From Bacteroidales bacterium (GTDB lineage: Bacteria; Bacteroidota; Bacteroidia; Bacteroidales; P3), in contig JAFZPH010000033.1 of NCBI GenBank assembly GCA_017550405.1, positions 1 to 57,482 of the forward strand: a DNA stretch of 57,482 nt. Direction: 5' to 3'. The notes below the pieces were generated by a model. That model did not search any database. It worked only from the letters and a program-made list of their open reading frames with translations, and had not been told where the DNA came from. The translations under genes were made by a program, and so were the position numbers. The number at the start of each line of letters is the position of its first letter. Within the stretch, counting starts at the first letter, position 1. This document shows, piece by piece, positions 33,033 to 42,270 of the stretch.

Positions 33033-35396
33033 TTATTGATTAATGATAACCAGTTTGGCGTAGACCAGCATCATGGTCTTCTGCCCTACCTGGTCGAAAA
33101 AGATGGTGGCTTTGCGCTCGTTACCGCTGCCTTCGACGGTGAGTACTTTGCCCTCACCGAATTTGGCGTGGCGCACCCTCATGCCGACCTGTATGGCGTT
33201 GATTTCGGCAGCGGAGTTGGGTGCTGTGGGGCCTTGGGGCAACGACGACTTGGGCTGCAGACGGCGCTGCTTCGGGGGCTCGGGGGGTGACTTGCGTTGG
33301 AAACCCCGCTCGGCTTCGGGCGACCATTTCACTCCCTTCACCCCTTGGAATGCTTTGGGCAGTTCGCCGGGTTTGGGGAATTGCGATTTGCGCTGGGGCA
33401 TCTCTATGTACTTGGGGTCGATTTCCTCGACAAAGCGGCTCATCTCCTGGCACGAGGAGTTGCCGTACTGGTAGCGCGTCATGGCGTAGGAGAGCGTCAG
33501 CTGCCGCTCGGCACGGGTGACGGCGACATAGAAGAGACGGCGCTCCTCCTCCAGCTCCTGACGAGAGGAGATGGACATGAATGAGGGGAAGAGGTTCTCC
33601 TCCAAGCCGGCAACGTAGACATAGGGGAACTCCAGCCCTTTAGCGGCGTGGATGGTCATGAGGCTGACCTTGTCGGCATCCTTGTCCTCGTCCTTGTCCT
33701 CGGAGGTGAGAAGCAACACCTGCTGCAGGAACTGGTCGAGCGTGCGTACCCCGCCGGCGCTTTCGGGCTGCTGTTCTTCGTCGGTACCGTTTTCGGCAAA
33801 CTGGGCTTCTTTCTCGCAGAACTCTTTCACACCGTTCAGCAATTCCTCGATGTTCTCGATGCGGTTGGGGTTGTCGGGGTCGTCGTCGTTGCGCAGCAGG
33901 GTGATGATGCCGCTGTTGTAGATAATCTGCTTGGCCAAGTCGTAAGCGTTCATGCTGGAGAGCATGGAGGTGAAACGTTTTATCATCATCACAAACTCCC
34001 CTATTTTCTGGGTGGTGCCGCCGGTGATGCCCAGCCCAAAGGAGGGCAGGTTTTCCAGCACGGTCCATACCGCGATGTCGTTGTCGGCGGCGGCCACACG
34101 CACACGGTCGAGCGAGGTCTGCCCGATGCCGCGGGCGGGGTAGTTGATGACACGCAGCAGCGACTCCTCGTCGTAGTTGTTCACCACCAGCCGCAGATAG
34201 GCCAGCACGTCTTTGATTTCCTTGCGGCCATAGAACGAGAGACCCTGATAGATGCGGTAGGGTATGTTTTCGCGGCGCAAGGCTTCCTCCAAGGCACGCG
34301 ACTGGACATTGGTGCGGTAGAGGACAGCGAAGGACTTGTAGTCGAGGTTCTCGCCGATATGGGCCTCGTTGATAGAGTCGGCTATCAGACGGCCCTCGTC
34401 CTTCTCGTCCATGGCCCGCAGCAGGGTGATACGGTTGCCCTGTGCGTTGTCGGTCCAAATCTCTTTGTCTATCTGTTCCACATTCTTGGCGATGACCGAG
34501 TTGGCGGCATTGACTATCACTTTAGTGGAACGGTAGTTCTGCTCGAGCTTGAAGAGGTGGAGGTTGGGATAGTCGCGACGGAAGTTGAAGATATTCTGGA
34601 TATTCGCACCACGGAAGGCATAGATGCTCTGCGCATCGTCTCCCACCACGCAGATGTTCTGCAGACGGGCGGCGAGTTTCTTCACAATGAGGTACTGCGA
34701 ATAGTTGGTGTCCTGGTACTCGTCGACCATGATGTACTGGAAACGCTTCTGGTATTTGAGCAGCACATCGGGGAAGTCGCGGAGGAGGATGTTCATGTTG
34801 AAGAGCAGGTCGTCGAAGTCCATGGCCATGGCATTGCGGAGGCGGTGGTTGTAAAGCTTGTAAATCTCGGCAATCATGGGCTTGTGGGAATCCTTGTCAG
34901 CCTGCTGGATTTCGGGGTTGTTGGCGTAGTCCTCGGGCGAGAGGAGATTGCTCTTGGCCATGGAGATGCGGCCCATGACGTAGCCGGGGCTGTAGGTCTT
35001 GGGGTCGAGGTTCAGGTTCTTGACAATCTGCTTGATGGCTGACTTGCTGTCGTCGTTGTCGTAGATGGTAAAGGTGCGGATGTATCCCAGTTTCTCGGCT
35101 TCGGAACGGAGGATGCGGGCAAAGACGGAGTGGAATGTGCCCATCCAGATGTTGCGGGCCTCGGGACCCACCAGTTTCATGATTCGCTCCTTCATCTCGG
35201 CTGCAGCCTTGTTGGTGAAGGTAAGGGCCAGAATGTTGAAGGGGTCGGTGCCCAGATTGATGAGGTGGGCAATACGGTAGGTGAGGGTACGGGTCTTGCC
35301 ACTGCCGGCGCCGGCGATAATCATCACCGGGCCTTCGGTGCAGGCCGCCGCTTCACGCTGCGATTCATTCAGCTGGGAAAGTATATCGTCGTTCAT
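33033..35396 (-). CDS. UvrD/PcrA-type ATP-dependent 3'-5' DNA helicase
   Basis: A 787-residue SF1A helicase. Motif I is MIIAGAGSGKTRTLTYRIA, Ia ALTFTNKAAAEM, II MVDEYQDTNYSQY, III VVGDDAQSIYAFRGA, IV LEQNYRSTKVI, V VSLMTIHAAKGLEFPYVYV and VI LFYVAVTRAERQL. The C-terminal tail has the RNA-polymerase-binding-type Tudor-like end (VRHAKFGEGKVLTVEGSGN), typical of PcrA/UvrD. It functions in nucleotide-excision and mismatch repair and in removing stalled polymerase. It sits between yigZ and dtd. Confidence 0.95.
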   Translation of the reverse strand: MNDDILSQLNESQREAAACTEGPVMIIAGAGSGKTRTLTYRIAHLINLGTDPFNILALTFTNKAAAEMKERIMKLVGPEARNIWMGTFHSVFARILRSEAEKLGYIRTFTIYDNDDSKSAIKQIVKNLNLDPKTYSPGYVMGRISMAKSNLLSPEDYANNPEIQQADKDSHKPMIAEIYKLYNHRLRNAMAMDFDDLLFNMNILLRDFPDVLLKYQKRFQYIMVDEYQDTNYSQYLIVKKLAARLQNICVVGDDAQSIYAFRGANIQNIFNFRRDYPNLHLFKLEQNYRSTKVIVNAANSVIAKNVEQIDKEIWTDNAQGNRITLLRAMDEKDEGRLIADSINEAHIGENLDYKSFAVLYRTNVQSRALEEALRRENIPYRIYQGLSFYGRKEIKDVLAYLRLVVNNYDEESLLRVINYPARGIGQTSLDRVRVAAADNDIAVWTVLENLPSFGLGITGGTTQKIGEFVMMIKRFTSMLSSMNAYDLAKQIIYNSGIITLLRNDDDPDNPNRIENIEELLNGVKEFCEKEAQFAENGTDEEQQPESAGGVRTLDQFLQQVLLLTSEDKDEDKDADKVSLMTIHAAKGLEFPYVYVAGLEENLFPSFMSISSRQELEEERRLFYVAVTRAERQLTLSYAMTRYQYGNSSCQEMSRFVEEIDPKYIEMPQRKSQFPKPGELPKAFQGVKGVKWSPEAERGFQRKSPPEPPKQRRLQPKSSLPQGPTAPNSAAEINAIQVGMRVRHAKFGEGKVLTVEGSGNERKATIFFDQVGQKTMMLVYAKLVIINQ

Positions 35397-35485
35397 TTTC
35401 TCTTCTCAATTATTAACCTCCATGTATCTCGCGTCTTTTCACCCATATTGGTGTTAGTGAGACATGTGATACGCGGAGCCATTCT

Positions 35486-36085
35486 TCAACTTTCAATTTT
35501 CAGACCATAGAGTTTGGCGAGGGTGTCGTAGACGCGAACACTCTGCGACTGGCGGACGGAGATGTCGAGGCGGCAGTCGAGGTTGAACTCCTGGTTGCGG
35601 GGTTGCACACCCAGTTCCTTTAGCAGGCGCATCACATCGTTCATCAAGGCGTACTCGAAATGGAGGTGATAGGTGACGTCGATGGTCTTCTCCACGATGG
35701 TGGCGTTGGCAATGGCGTCGCGGGCGGCGGCCTTGTAGGCGTTGGCCAGCCCCGAAGCACCCAGCAGGATGCCGCCAAAGTAGCGCACCACCACAATGAG
35801 CGTGTCGGTGAGGTCGGCGGAGAGGAGCTGCCCATGGATGGGTCGGCCGCCTGTGCCGGAGGGCTCGCCGTCGTCGTTGACGCGGTAAGCATCCTTGTTA
35901 GGACCGAGGATATAGGCGTAGCAATGGTGCCGGGCATCGAAATACTCCTTGCGCAGGGCCTCGAGGTGCTGCTTCACCTCGTCGGTGCTATGCACCGGAT
36001 AGGCAAAGGCGAGGAACTTGCTGCCCTTCTCCTTGTAAAGCCCCTCGGCGGGAGCCGCGATGGTATGATAGGTGTCGTCGAACAT
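35486..36085 (-). CDS. YigZ/IMPACT family protein
   Basis: 199 residues with the IMPACT N-terminal domain (KGSKFLAFAYPV, DARHHCYAYIL, NDDGEPSGTGGRPI, VVVRYFGGILLGASGLANAY) and a C-terminal DUF1949-like ferredoxin fold. The family is widespread; the molecular role is uncertain, perhaps translation-related. The ATG at 36083-36085 was chosen over an upstream TTG. The last codons, Ile-Glu-Ser-stop, are encoded by a copy of the ATTGAaAGTTGA repeat, the same ending as thiL. It is the first gene of the yigZ-uvrD-dtd group. Confidence 0.9.
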   Translation of the reverse strand: MFDDTYHTIAAPAEGLYKEKGSKFLAFAYPVHSTDEVKQHLEALRKEYFDARHHCYAYILGPNKDAYRVNDDGEPSGTGGRPIHGQLLSADLTDTLIVVVRYFGGILLGASGLANAYKAAARDAIANATIVEKTIDVTYHLHFEYALMNDVMRLLKELGVQPRNQEFNLDCRLDISVRQSQSVRVYDTLAKLYGLKIES

Positions 36086-36149
36086 CGTGCCTGTCAAAAA
36101 CTGCTTTATTATTAGGCGCTAAGGCTTCCGCCTGTGCCCACAGAATGCA

Positions 36150-36159
36150 ATGCAAAGAT
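36150..36159 (-). promoter_or_regulatory. -7 promoter element for yigZ
   Basis: Minus strand TATCTTTGCA, 64 bases before the ATG. Confidence 0.75.
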
Positions 36160-36256
36160 AAACAAAAAAAACGACATAGCAGGTAAAAACTATCGCCACC
36201 TCACAAACAAAAAAAGCACCAATCCCCAAAAAACATCCTATATCGAAAAAAAAGCG

Positions 36257-36266
36257 TATCTTTGCA
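36257..36266 (+). promoter_or_regulatory. orphan plus-strand -7 promoter element
   Basis: TATCTTTGCA in the plus direction with no plus-strand gene for 1,100 bases. The downstream 110 bases contain no ORF with a standard start, then the REP palindromes begin. It may drive an untranslated RNA. Confidence 0.6.
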
Positions 36267-36380
36267 TCCGCTTTCAACAGTCAAGAAAGCAGTAAGCAAG
36301 AAAAGCATTGCGATAAGGTCCCTTTTACCGAATTTCGCCAAAGTTCTTATGGGGGGATGAGCATTTCTTTAGCAACTTGT

Positions 36381-36481
36381 CCGTGCTGAAAGCACGGTAT
36401 CCTATTAACCCCACACTAAGCGACCGAAGGGACCGCAGTGTGGGGTTACTGTGATAAGATAATTGCGTGCTGAAAGCACGC
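36381..36481. repeat. REP-like palindrome cluster, left of the RAYT gene
   Basis: Three hairpins: CCGTGCT-GAA-AGCACGG (36381-36397), AACCCCACACT..AGTGTGGGGTT (36407-36447) and GCGTGCT-GAA-AGCACGC (36465-36481), the last abutting the transposase stop. The same parts recur on the right side at 36980-37075 and 37137-37202. Confidence 0.8.
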
Positions 36482-36483
36482 TA

Positions 36484-36936
36484 CTACTCATCTTTTAGAA
36501 AGTATCTGTCATCTATTGTCATACCATTCTCCTCAAGGAAAGACCGATACTCTTCTGCAAAAGTTACAGTATGGTGATGTTCCTTTTGGCGCATTATATA
36601 GCCTACTATCATATCCTTGTCATGCAGACCGTAGCTGAAACCGGCATACTCACGGCTCCAACCTCTAAAATGAGGGAACGACGGGTTACCCTTCATCCAT
36701 TTACTTGTACTCGTCTTCACTCTCTGTACAAATTCTGCAACGGACATAGTCGGTGGCAAAGATACAAAGATATGCACATGGTCAGGCATTCCTCCTATGC
36801 GGTAGGTCTGACACGAGAGGTTCTTTGCGATGCCATAGATATAGGCATACAACTCCCGCTCATGGTCAGTAGAAATAGTGGGTTCACTACGATAGGTGCG
36901 AAAAACAATGTGATAATAAGAGGTTGTATAACTCAT
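36484..36936 (-). CDS. IS200-like Y1 transposase, REP-associated (RAYT type)
   Basis: 150 residues. HUH/Y1 nuclease: the HUH motif is HVH in GGMPDHVHIFVSLPP (about residues 50-64), and the likely catalytic Tyr is in VGYIMRQKEHH near residue 112. HHIxF-type start YYHIVFRTYR matches the TnpA_REP/IS200 family. There is no TnpB/IscB partner. It is bracketed by palindromic repeats, the standard arrangement of a RAYT that acts on REP sequences. The frame is intact, so the protein may be active. Composition is AT-richer than the core genes. Confidence 0.9.
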   Translation of the reverse strand: MSYTTSYYHIVFRTYRSEPTISTDHERELYAYIYGIAKNLSCQTYRIGGMPDHVHIFVSLPPTMSVAEFVQRVKTSTSKWMKGNPSFPHFRGWSREYAGFSYGLHDKDMIVGYIMRQKEHHHTVTFAEEYRSFLEENGMTIDDRYFLKDE

Positions 36937-36979
36937 GCCTGTTTAACGCAGACCAGCAATATTTATTGCATAGTGGTTG

Positions 36980-37075
36980 TGGTGTACCTTCGGCACACAT
37001 GTTATCTGTATTCATACCCCACACTGCGTCTTCGACTTAGTGTGGGGTTAATAGGATGATGTGCTTTCAGCACAT
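36980..37075. repeat. REP-like palindrome cluster, right of the RAYT gene (inverted copy)
   Basis: GTGTACC-TTC-GGCACAC (about 36981-36997), ACCCCACACT..AGTGTGGGGT (37016-37048), then TAATAGGAT and ATGTGCT-TTC-AGCACAT (37059-37075). It is the left cluster read on the opposite strand. Confidence 0.78.
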
Positions 37076-37136
37076 ATTTACCCGTACAGACTACCCCCCC
37101 AAAAAAACATACCCAAACACCTGTGCTGTCAGCCAT

Positions 37137-37202
37137 CGTGCCAAAGGCACGAAATCCTATTATCCCCACACTAAGCGACCGAAGGAAGTGCTGTGTGGGA
37201 TA
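37137..37202. repeat. third REP-like copy (same orientation as the left cluster)
   Basis: CGTGCC-AAA-GGCACG (37137-37151), then ATCCTATTATCCCCACAC, TAAGCGACCGAAGG and a closing TGTGGGATA. It shares the CACTAAGCGACCGAAGG core with the left cluster. Confidence 0.75.
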
Positions 37203-37269
37203 CCGAACAACCCTACTCTATCATGTCTAATATACACTACTATTTCATTGCATAAATGTAAGTTACAGT

Positions 37270-37316
37270 ATTATGCAAATTGCATTATGCAAATTACATA
37301 ATGCAATTTGCATAAT
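37270..37316. promoter_or_regulatory. perfect 20-bp inverted repeat over the -33 region of the ATPase gene
   Basis: Left arm 37270-37289 begins ATTATGCAAATTGC; the right arm 37297-37316 is its exact complement, with a 7-base spacer. ATGCAAAT-type half-sites occur repeatedly in both orientations. The -33 TTG (37308-37310) lies in the right arm, 21 bases before the -7 box, so a dimeric or tetrameric regulator bound here would block transcription (inference). Confidence 0.7.
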
Positions 37317-37331
37317 ATCAAAAAATATTCG

Positions 37332-37341
37332 TATCTTTGCA
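37332..37341 (+). promoter_or_regulatory. -7 promoter element for the ATPase gene
   Basis: TATCTTTGCA, 26 bases before the ATG, spaced 21 bases from the TTG inside the palindrome. Confidence 0.85.
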
Positions 37342-37366
37342 GCCGGAAACTATAGAATAAAAGATT

Positions 37367-38497
37367 ATGGAAGAGAATCCTTTTGTAGTGTCTGGGCGCA
37401 TACGGCCTGAGTATTTCTGCGACCGCAAGGCTGAGTCGGAACGGATGATTAAACTGCTGACCAATGGGAATAATGTGGTGCTAAAATCAGACCGACGCAT
37501 GGGTAAGACAGGCTTAATACAGTATTGTTTTGACCAGCCTGTCCTGCACGATAATTACTACACCTTTTTTGTAGATATTCTCCACACCACCTGTTTGCAA
37601 GAGTTGGTACATGAGCTGGGAAGGACAGTGTATGAACAGGCTGTGCCCCAAGGTAAAAAGATGGTACAGAACTTTGTCAAGGCACTGCGCAGCATTGCGG
37701 GAAAGATGGGGTTTGATGCAACCACAGGGCTGCCGACTTTCAGCGTGGACCTTGGAGATATTGAACGGCCAGAATATACGCTGGAAGAGATTTTCGGCTA
37801 CCTGCAGCAGGCGGACAAGCCGTGTATTGTTGCCATTGACGAGTTTCAACAGGTGGCAAAATACCCGGAAAATAACATCGAGGCTTTGCTTCGAGGCCAT
37901 ATCCAGCGGATAGACAATTGCCGATTCGTGTTCGCAGGAAGCGAACGACACATGCTGGAGCAGATGTTTGACAGCAGAAAGCACCCCTTCTATAAGAGTG
38001 CAGACAATATGAACCTGGGGGCTATTGACAGAGATGTATATGTTGATTTTATGTGTCTGAAGTTCCAAGAGAAGGGAAGGACATTGGATGCAGAGGTCGC
38101 TAAGGATGTGTATAATATGTTTGAGGGTCATACATACTATGTACAAAAGACAATGAATGAAGCCTTTGCCAGCACTTCAAAGGGTGGAAGATGCACGGAA
38201 AAGACCATGGAAACTGCCATTAATGATATTCTTGCAGGCAATGATTATTACTACAGAGAGTTGTTGTCGCGTATGACAATAAAGCAGAAGATGCTGTTGT
38301 ATGCCATTGCAGAAGACGGATTGTCCATACAAATAACTTCTGCAGACTTTATCAAACGCCATAAATTGCCTTCGGCCAGTTCGGTTCAGTCGGCAATTAA
38401 GAGACTTCTGTCGGATGACTATGTCATTGAGGAGGCAAGGCGGTATCGTGTCAACGACCGGTTCTTCGGGTTGTGGATACGGAGGATGCTGGCTTAA
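37367..38497 (+). CDS. P-loop ATPase with C-terminal winged helix (archaeal-ATPase/STAND-like)
   Basis: 376 residues. The N-terminus ENPFVVSGRIRPEYFCDRKAE is typical of this accessory ATPase family; Walker A is LKSDRRMGKTGLIQY, Walker B CIVAIDEFQQVAKYP, and sensor 1 FVFAGSERHMLEQM. The C-terminal 100 residues form a winged-helix-like domain (SASSVQSAIKRLLSDDYVIE). No nuclease domain is visible. Homologues are scattered in Bacteroidota and their role is unknown; defence or regulation has been suggested for related STAND-type proteins. The gene is AT-rich and sits between the RAYT element and asnS with its own promoter and terminator. Confidence 0.85.
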   Translation: MEENPFVVSGRIRPEYFCDRKAESERMIKLLTNGNNVVLKSDRRMGKTGLIQYCFDQPVLHDNYYTFFVDILHTTCLQELVHELGRTVYEQAVPQGKKMVQNFVKALRSIAGKMGFDATTGLPTFSVDLGDIERPEYTLEEIFGYLQQADKPCIVAIDEFQQVAKYPENNIEALLRGHIQRIDNCRFVFAGSERHMLEQMFDSRKHPFYKSADNMNLGAIDRDVYVDFMCLKFQEKGRTLDAEVAKDVYNMFEGHTYYVQKTMNEAFASTSKGGRCTEKTMETAINDILAGNDYYYRELLSRMTIKQKMLLYAIAEDGLSIQITSADFIKRHKLPSASSVQSAIKRLLSDDYVIEEARRYRVNDRFFGLWIRRMLA

Positions 38498-38516
38498 CTC
38501 TTGTACAGAAAAGAAC

Positions 38517-38547
38517 AAAAACTGCGCATTCAAGTGCGCAGTTTTTT
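38517..38547 (+). terminator. intrinsic terminator of the ATPase gene
   Basis: AAAACTGCGCA-TTCAAG-TGCGCAGTTTTTT. A second weaker hairpin (TGCGCA..TGCGCA, about 38555-38572) follows and could serve asnS from the other strand. Confidence 0.88.
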
Positions 38548-38600
38548 GTATTTTCTGCGCAGTAGAGTGCGCAATTTGAACACCTGCGGAGGTTCTCCGC

Positions 38601-40007
38601 TTAGAATTCCGCGGTCTTGGGCGTGCGGGGGAAGGGGATGACGTCGCGGATGTTGGCCATGCCGGTGACGAAGAGCATCAGGCGCTCGAAGCCGAGGCCG
38701 AAGCCGGCGTGCGGGCAGGTGCCGTAGCGGCGGGTGTCGAGATACCACCACATGTCCTTCATGGGGATATTGCGCTCGGTGATGGAGTTCATCAGCTTGT
38801 CGTAGTTCTCCTCACGCACCGAGCCACCAATAATCTCGCCAATCTGCGGGAAGAGCACATCGGTGCCCTGCACGGTCTTTCCGTCGTCGTTCTGCTTCAT
38901 GTAGAAAGCCTTAATCTCCTTGGGATAGTCAATCATGATGACGGGCTTCTTGAAGTGTTCTTCGACCAGGTAACGCTCATGCTCGGAGGCGAGGTCGACA
39001 CCCCAATAGACGGGGAACTCGAACTTATGGCCGTTCTTCACAGCCTCCTCGAGGATGCGAATACCCTCGGTGTAAGGCAGTCGGACAAAGTCGGTGCTCA
39101 CCACACTCTTCAGACGCTCCAACAGACCTTTGTCGATCATGTTGTTGAGGAACTGGAGGTCGTCCTGGCAATGCTCAAGAGCCCAAGTGACGCAGTATTT
39201 GATAAACTCCTCTTCAAGGGTGGTGAGGTCGTCGATGTCGTAGAAAGCCATCTCAGGCTCAATCATCCAGAACTCGGCCAGATGGCGAGGGGTGTTGCTG
39301 TTCTCGGCGCGGAAAGTGGGACCGAAGGTGTAAATCTTGCCCAATGCGGTAGCGCCCAGCTCGCCCTCCAGCTGACCGCTGACGGTGAGAGCAGTCTGCT
39401 TGCCGAAGAAGTCCTGACTGTAGTCGATGCTGCCATCCTCCAGACGGGGAGGATTCTTCATATCAAGGGTGGTGACCTGGAACATCTCGCCGGCGCCCTC
39501 GCAGTCGGAGGCGGTAATCAGCGGGGTGTGGAAGTAGAAGAAACCGCGCTCGTGGAAGAAGGTGTGGATGGCGTAAGCCATGTGGTGGCGGATACGGCAG
39601 ACAGCGCCGAAAGTGTTGGTACGGGGACGCAGGTGTCCAATCTCGCGGAGGAACTCCATCGAGTGTCCTTTCTTCTGCAGGGGATAACTGTCGGGGTCGG
39701 CCTCGCCATAGAGTTCGATATTTCTGGCTTGGATCTCCACACTCTGTCCGGCGCCCTGCGACTTCACCAGCTGTCCTTCCACGCCGATACAGGCACCCGT
39801 AGTGATACGGCGTAACAGACCTTCGTCGAAATTGGCCAAATCCACCACCACCTGTATGTTGTTTATGGTCGAACCGTCGTTCAAGGCAATAAAAGCCACA
39901 TTCTTGTTACCGCGCTTGGTGCGCACCCAGCCCTTTACAACGACATCGGAGCCAATCAGCTGCTCCGCAGTGTCGGCGAACAATTGTTTGATTTCAGTTC
40001 GTTTCAT
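38601..40007 (-). CDS. asnS: asparaginyl-tRNA synthetase
   Basis: 468 residues, class IIb. An N-terminal OB-fold anticodon-binding domain ([20 protein letters not shown]) precedes the catalytic core: motif 2 around [20 protein letters not shown] with [10 protein letters not shown], and motif 3 [21 protein letters not shown]. The FRAENSNT stretch is the AsnRS type rather than AspRS. It is the last gene of the thyA-manC-asnS group, 56 bases after manC. Confidence 0.96.
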   Translation of the reverse strand: MKRTEIKQLFADTAEQLIGSDVVVKGWVRTKRGNKNVAFIALNDGSTINNIQVVVDLANFDEGLLRRITTGACIGVEGQLVKSQGAGQSVEIQARNIELYGEADPDSYPLQKKGHSMEFLREIGHLRPRTNTFGAVCRIRHHMAYAIHTFFHERGFFYFHTPLITASDCEGAGEMFQVTTLDMKNPPRLEDGSIDYSQDFFGKQTALTVSGQLEGELGATALGKIYTFGPTFRAENSNTPRHLAEFWMIEPEMAFYDIDDLTTLEEEFIKYCVTWALEHCQDDLQFLNNMIDKGLLERLKSVVSTDFVRLPYTEGIRILEEAVKNGHKFEFPVYWGVDLASEHERYLVEEHFKKPVIMIDYPKEIKAFYMKQNDDGKTVQGTDVLFPQIGEIIGGSVREENYDKLMNSITERNIPMKDMWWYLDTRRYGTCPHAGFGLGFERLMLFVTGMANIRDVIPFPRTPKTAEF

Positions 40008-40063
40008 GTCTAAATATATTGCTTAGTTCTTTGTTCTATCTGGAAAATAGCCCACCCCCGATG

Positions 40064-41152
40064 TCATTGGCGGGGCTTCTCACCTCGGCTGTTCATCAGT
40101 TCAACGTCGGAGATATATTTGACGATACAGTCCTCGTTGTCGCGACGGCATACGAGAATGGTGTCCTCGTTGGCGGCAACGATATAGCCGTCGAGCCCCT
40201 GCAGCACGACCGTTCTGTTAGAGGGTACATGCACAATGGAGTTCTTCACGTCGTAGAGCAGCGACTTGCCCATCACTACACCGTTGTTATGCTCGTCGTG
40301 ACGGGCAATGCCGTAAAGCGAGTCCCAAGACTCTACGTCGGACCATCCAAACGAAGCCTCCATTACATACACATTCTCGGCATGCTCCATGATACCGAAG
40401 TCGACCGAGATTGACTCGCTGAGTGCATACACATTGTCCACGTCGGCCTGCGGGGTAGAGGAAGTGAGGGCAAAGTAGCTCTTGGCGATGTTGGGCAGGA
40501 AAGCCTCATAGGCTTTGCGAAGCGTGGACAACCGCCACACAAAGATACCGGCATTCCAGAAAAACTCGCCTGTGGCAATGAACTGGCGTGCCATTCCTAC
40601 CGGGGGTTTCTCGGTAAAGGTGATCACCTTATGTAGGTTGGTTGCACGGGCGTCGACCGGCTCCTCGCTAAATTGGATGTATCCGTATTTCACGTTGGGG
40701 TTTGTGGGTCGCACTCCTATGGTAAGGATACAGTCGTGGCGTTCGGTCGCCTGCAACGCCTGCTCCATGTCGTGTATGAAATTCTCCATGCCGAAGATGG
40801 CGTGGTCGGAAGGAGTCACTATCACGTTGGCATTGGGGTTCATTTCATAAATCACCGATGCGGCGTAGGCCACACACGGAGCTGTGTTCCGGCGTGTGGG
40901 TTCGCCCAGCACTTGATAGGGCAGCAGACCGTCTATCTGCTCGCGCACACGGTCCACATATCCCCGGTTTGTGACGATAATGATGTTCTCGCGGGGGCAG
41001 ATGCAGGCAAAGCGTTCAAAGGTGGTCTGCAGCATCGATTGTCCGGTGCCGAGAATATCAATAAACAGCTTGGGGCTGTCGTCTTTGCAGATAGGCCAGA
41101 ACCTGCTGCCAAAGCCACCCGCCATTATGATACAATATGTGTTGTTGTTCAT
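40064..41152 (-). CDS. manC: mannose-1-phosphate guanylyltransferase
   Basis: 362 residues. Makes GDP-mannose from Man-1-P and GTP, for LPS or capsule sugars such as fucose and mannose. The pyrophosphorylase signature IIMAGGFGSRFWPICKDDSPK, VTPSDHAIFGMENF, GYIQF, FTEKPPVGMARQFI, FFWNAGIFVWR and GWSDVESWDSL are all present. There is no C-terminal phosphomannose-isomerase domain, so it is monofunctional. MNNNTYCIIMAGG is taken as the N-terminus; upstream in-frame codons overlap thyA. It lies 22 bases after thyA. Confidence 0.93.
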   Translation of the reverse strand: MNNNTYCIIMAGGFGSRFWPICKDDSPKLFIDILGTGQSMLQTTFERFACICPRENIIIVTNRGYVDRVREQIDGLLPYQVLGEPTRRNTAPCVAYAASVIYEMNPNANVIVTPSDHAIFGMENFIHDMEQALQATERHDCILTIGVRPTNPNVKYGYIQFSEEPVDARATNLHKVITFTEKPPVGMARQFIATGEFFWNAGIFVWRLSTLRKAYEAFLPNIAKSYFALTSSTPQADVDNVYALSESISVDFGIMEHAENVYVMEASFGWSDVESWDSLYGIARHDEHNNGVVMGKSLLYDVKNSIVHVPSNRTVVLQGLDGYIVAANEDTILVCRRDNEDCIVKYISDVELMNSRGEKPRQ

Positions 41153-41174
41153 TTTTCTTTTGTGGATAAAATGG

Positions 41175-41969
41175 TTAGACACTCACCTCGCCCTTGATGT
41201 GCGGATGGGGGTCGTACCCCTCCAGTTTGAAATCGTCGTAATCGAAACCGAAAATATCCCGCTTCGCCGGGTTCAGCACCATGCGCGGCAGCGGCCTCGG
41301 CTCGCGTGTCAGCTGCAGGCGGCACTGCTCCACATGGTTGTTGTAGATATGGGCGTCGCCCAAAGTGTGGACAAAATCGCCATACTTCAACCCGCAGGCC
41401 TGTGCTATCATCATGGTGAACAGGGCATACGAGGCAATATTGAAAGGCACACCCAGAAAGATGTCCGCCGAACGCTGGTACAGCTGGCAGCTCAGCCTGC
41501 CCTCCGACACGTAGAACTGAAACAGGATGTGGCACGGGGGCAGGTGCATCTGCTCCAGCTCGCCCACATTCCATGCCGACACCAGCAGACGCCGCGAGTC
41601 GGGATTGCGCTTGATTTCCTCTATCAGGCTGCTTATCTGGTCCACATGCCGGCCATCCGCCGTTCCCCACGACCGCCACTGGTGGCCATAGATAGGCCCC
41701 AGCTCGCCGTCGGGTCCGGCCCACTCGTCCCAAATACTCACCCCGTGGTCATGCAGATACTGCACATTCGTGTCGCCACGCAGAAACCACAGCAACTCGT
41801 ATATAATGGAACGCAGATGCAGTTTCTTCGTAGTCAACAGCGGGAAACCGTCGTCAAGATGGAACCGCATCTGGTAGCCGAACACACTGATGGTGCCCGT
41901 ACCCGTGCGGTCCTCCTTCGCCACGCCGTTGTCCAGCACATGCTGCAACAGGTCAAGATATTGTTTCAT
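41175..41969 (-). CDS. thyA: thymidylate synthase
   Basis: 264 residues, the E. coli length. Methylates dUMP to dTMP with methylene-THF. Catalytic Cys in [12 protein letters not shown]; substrate-binding [28 protein letters not shown], LPxR-type dUMP site [10 protein letters not shown], and the C-terminal [20 protein letters not shown] are intact. It is the first gene of the thyA-manC-asnS group. No dihydrofolate reductase gene follows it, although folA often does. Confidence 0.97.
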   Translation of the reverse strand: MKQYLDLLQHVLDNGVAKEDRTGTGTISVFGYQMRFHLDDGFPLLTTKKLHLRSIIYELLWFLRGDTNVQYLHDHGVSIWDEWAGPDGELGPIYGHQWRSWGTADGRHVDQISSLIEEIKRNPDSRRLLVSAWNVGELEQMHLPPCHILFQFYVSEGRLSCQLYQRSADIFLGVPFNIASYALFTMMIAQACGLKYGDFVHTLGDAHIYNNHVEQCRLQLTREPRPLPRMVLNPAKRDIFGFDYDDFKLEGYDPHPHIKGEVSV

Positions 41970-42203
41970 TCCGTTTCTTATATTCTAACTTTCAAACCAC
42001 TGCTCAGGCCTCCCCGCACCAATCGGCACGCACTGCCATCCGCAGTTCTTACCGTCATAACGCAAAATAAATAATAATATTTTGTATACCCCAAAAAAGA
42101 ATCTTTATCCCCGCCGACTCTCCCACCACGGGTCCGCAGCCTCCATCGCGCCACCCTTACCCACCTTTCGCGAAAATAAATGTCCTCAGTCTGATTTTAT
42201 TAG

Positions 42204-42213
42204 TATCTTTGCA
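42204..42213 (+). promoter_or_regulatory. -7 promoter element for the glutathione peroxidase gene
   Basis: TATCTTTGCA, about 58 bases before the ATG. The rest of the 301-base gap back to thyA is AT- and C-rich with no further recognisable feature. Confidence 0.8.
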
Positions 42214-42270
42214 TCGTCGACAACACTTGTCATTAATACGTAAAATACAAACAAACAGATATTTAGCATT

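Noticed and set aside
37270..37316. Invertible promoter segment flanked by inverted repeats
   Set aside because: The spacer between arms is only 7 bases and does not contain the promoter, so inversion would have no effect; no recombinase gene is adjacent.
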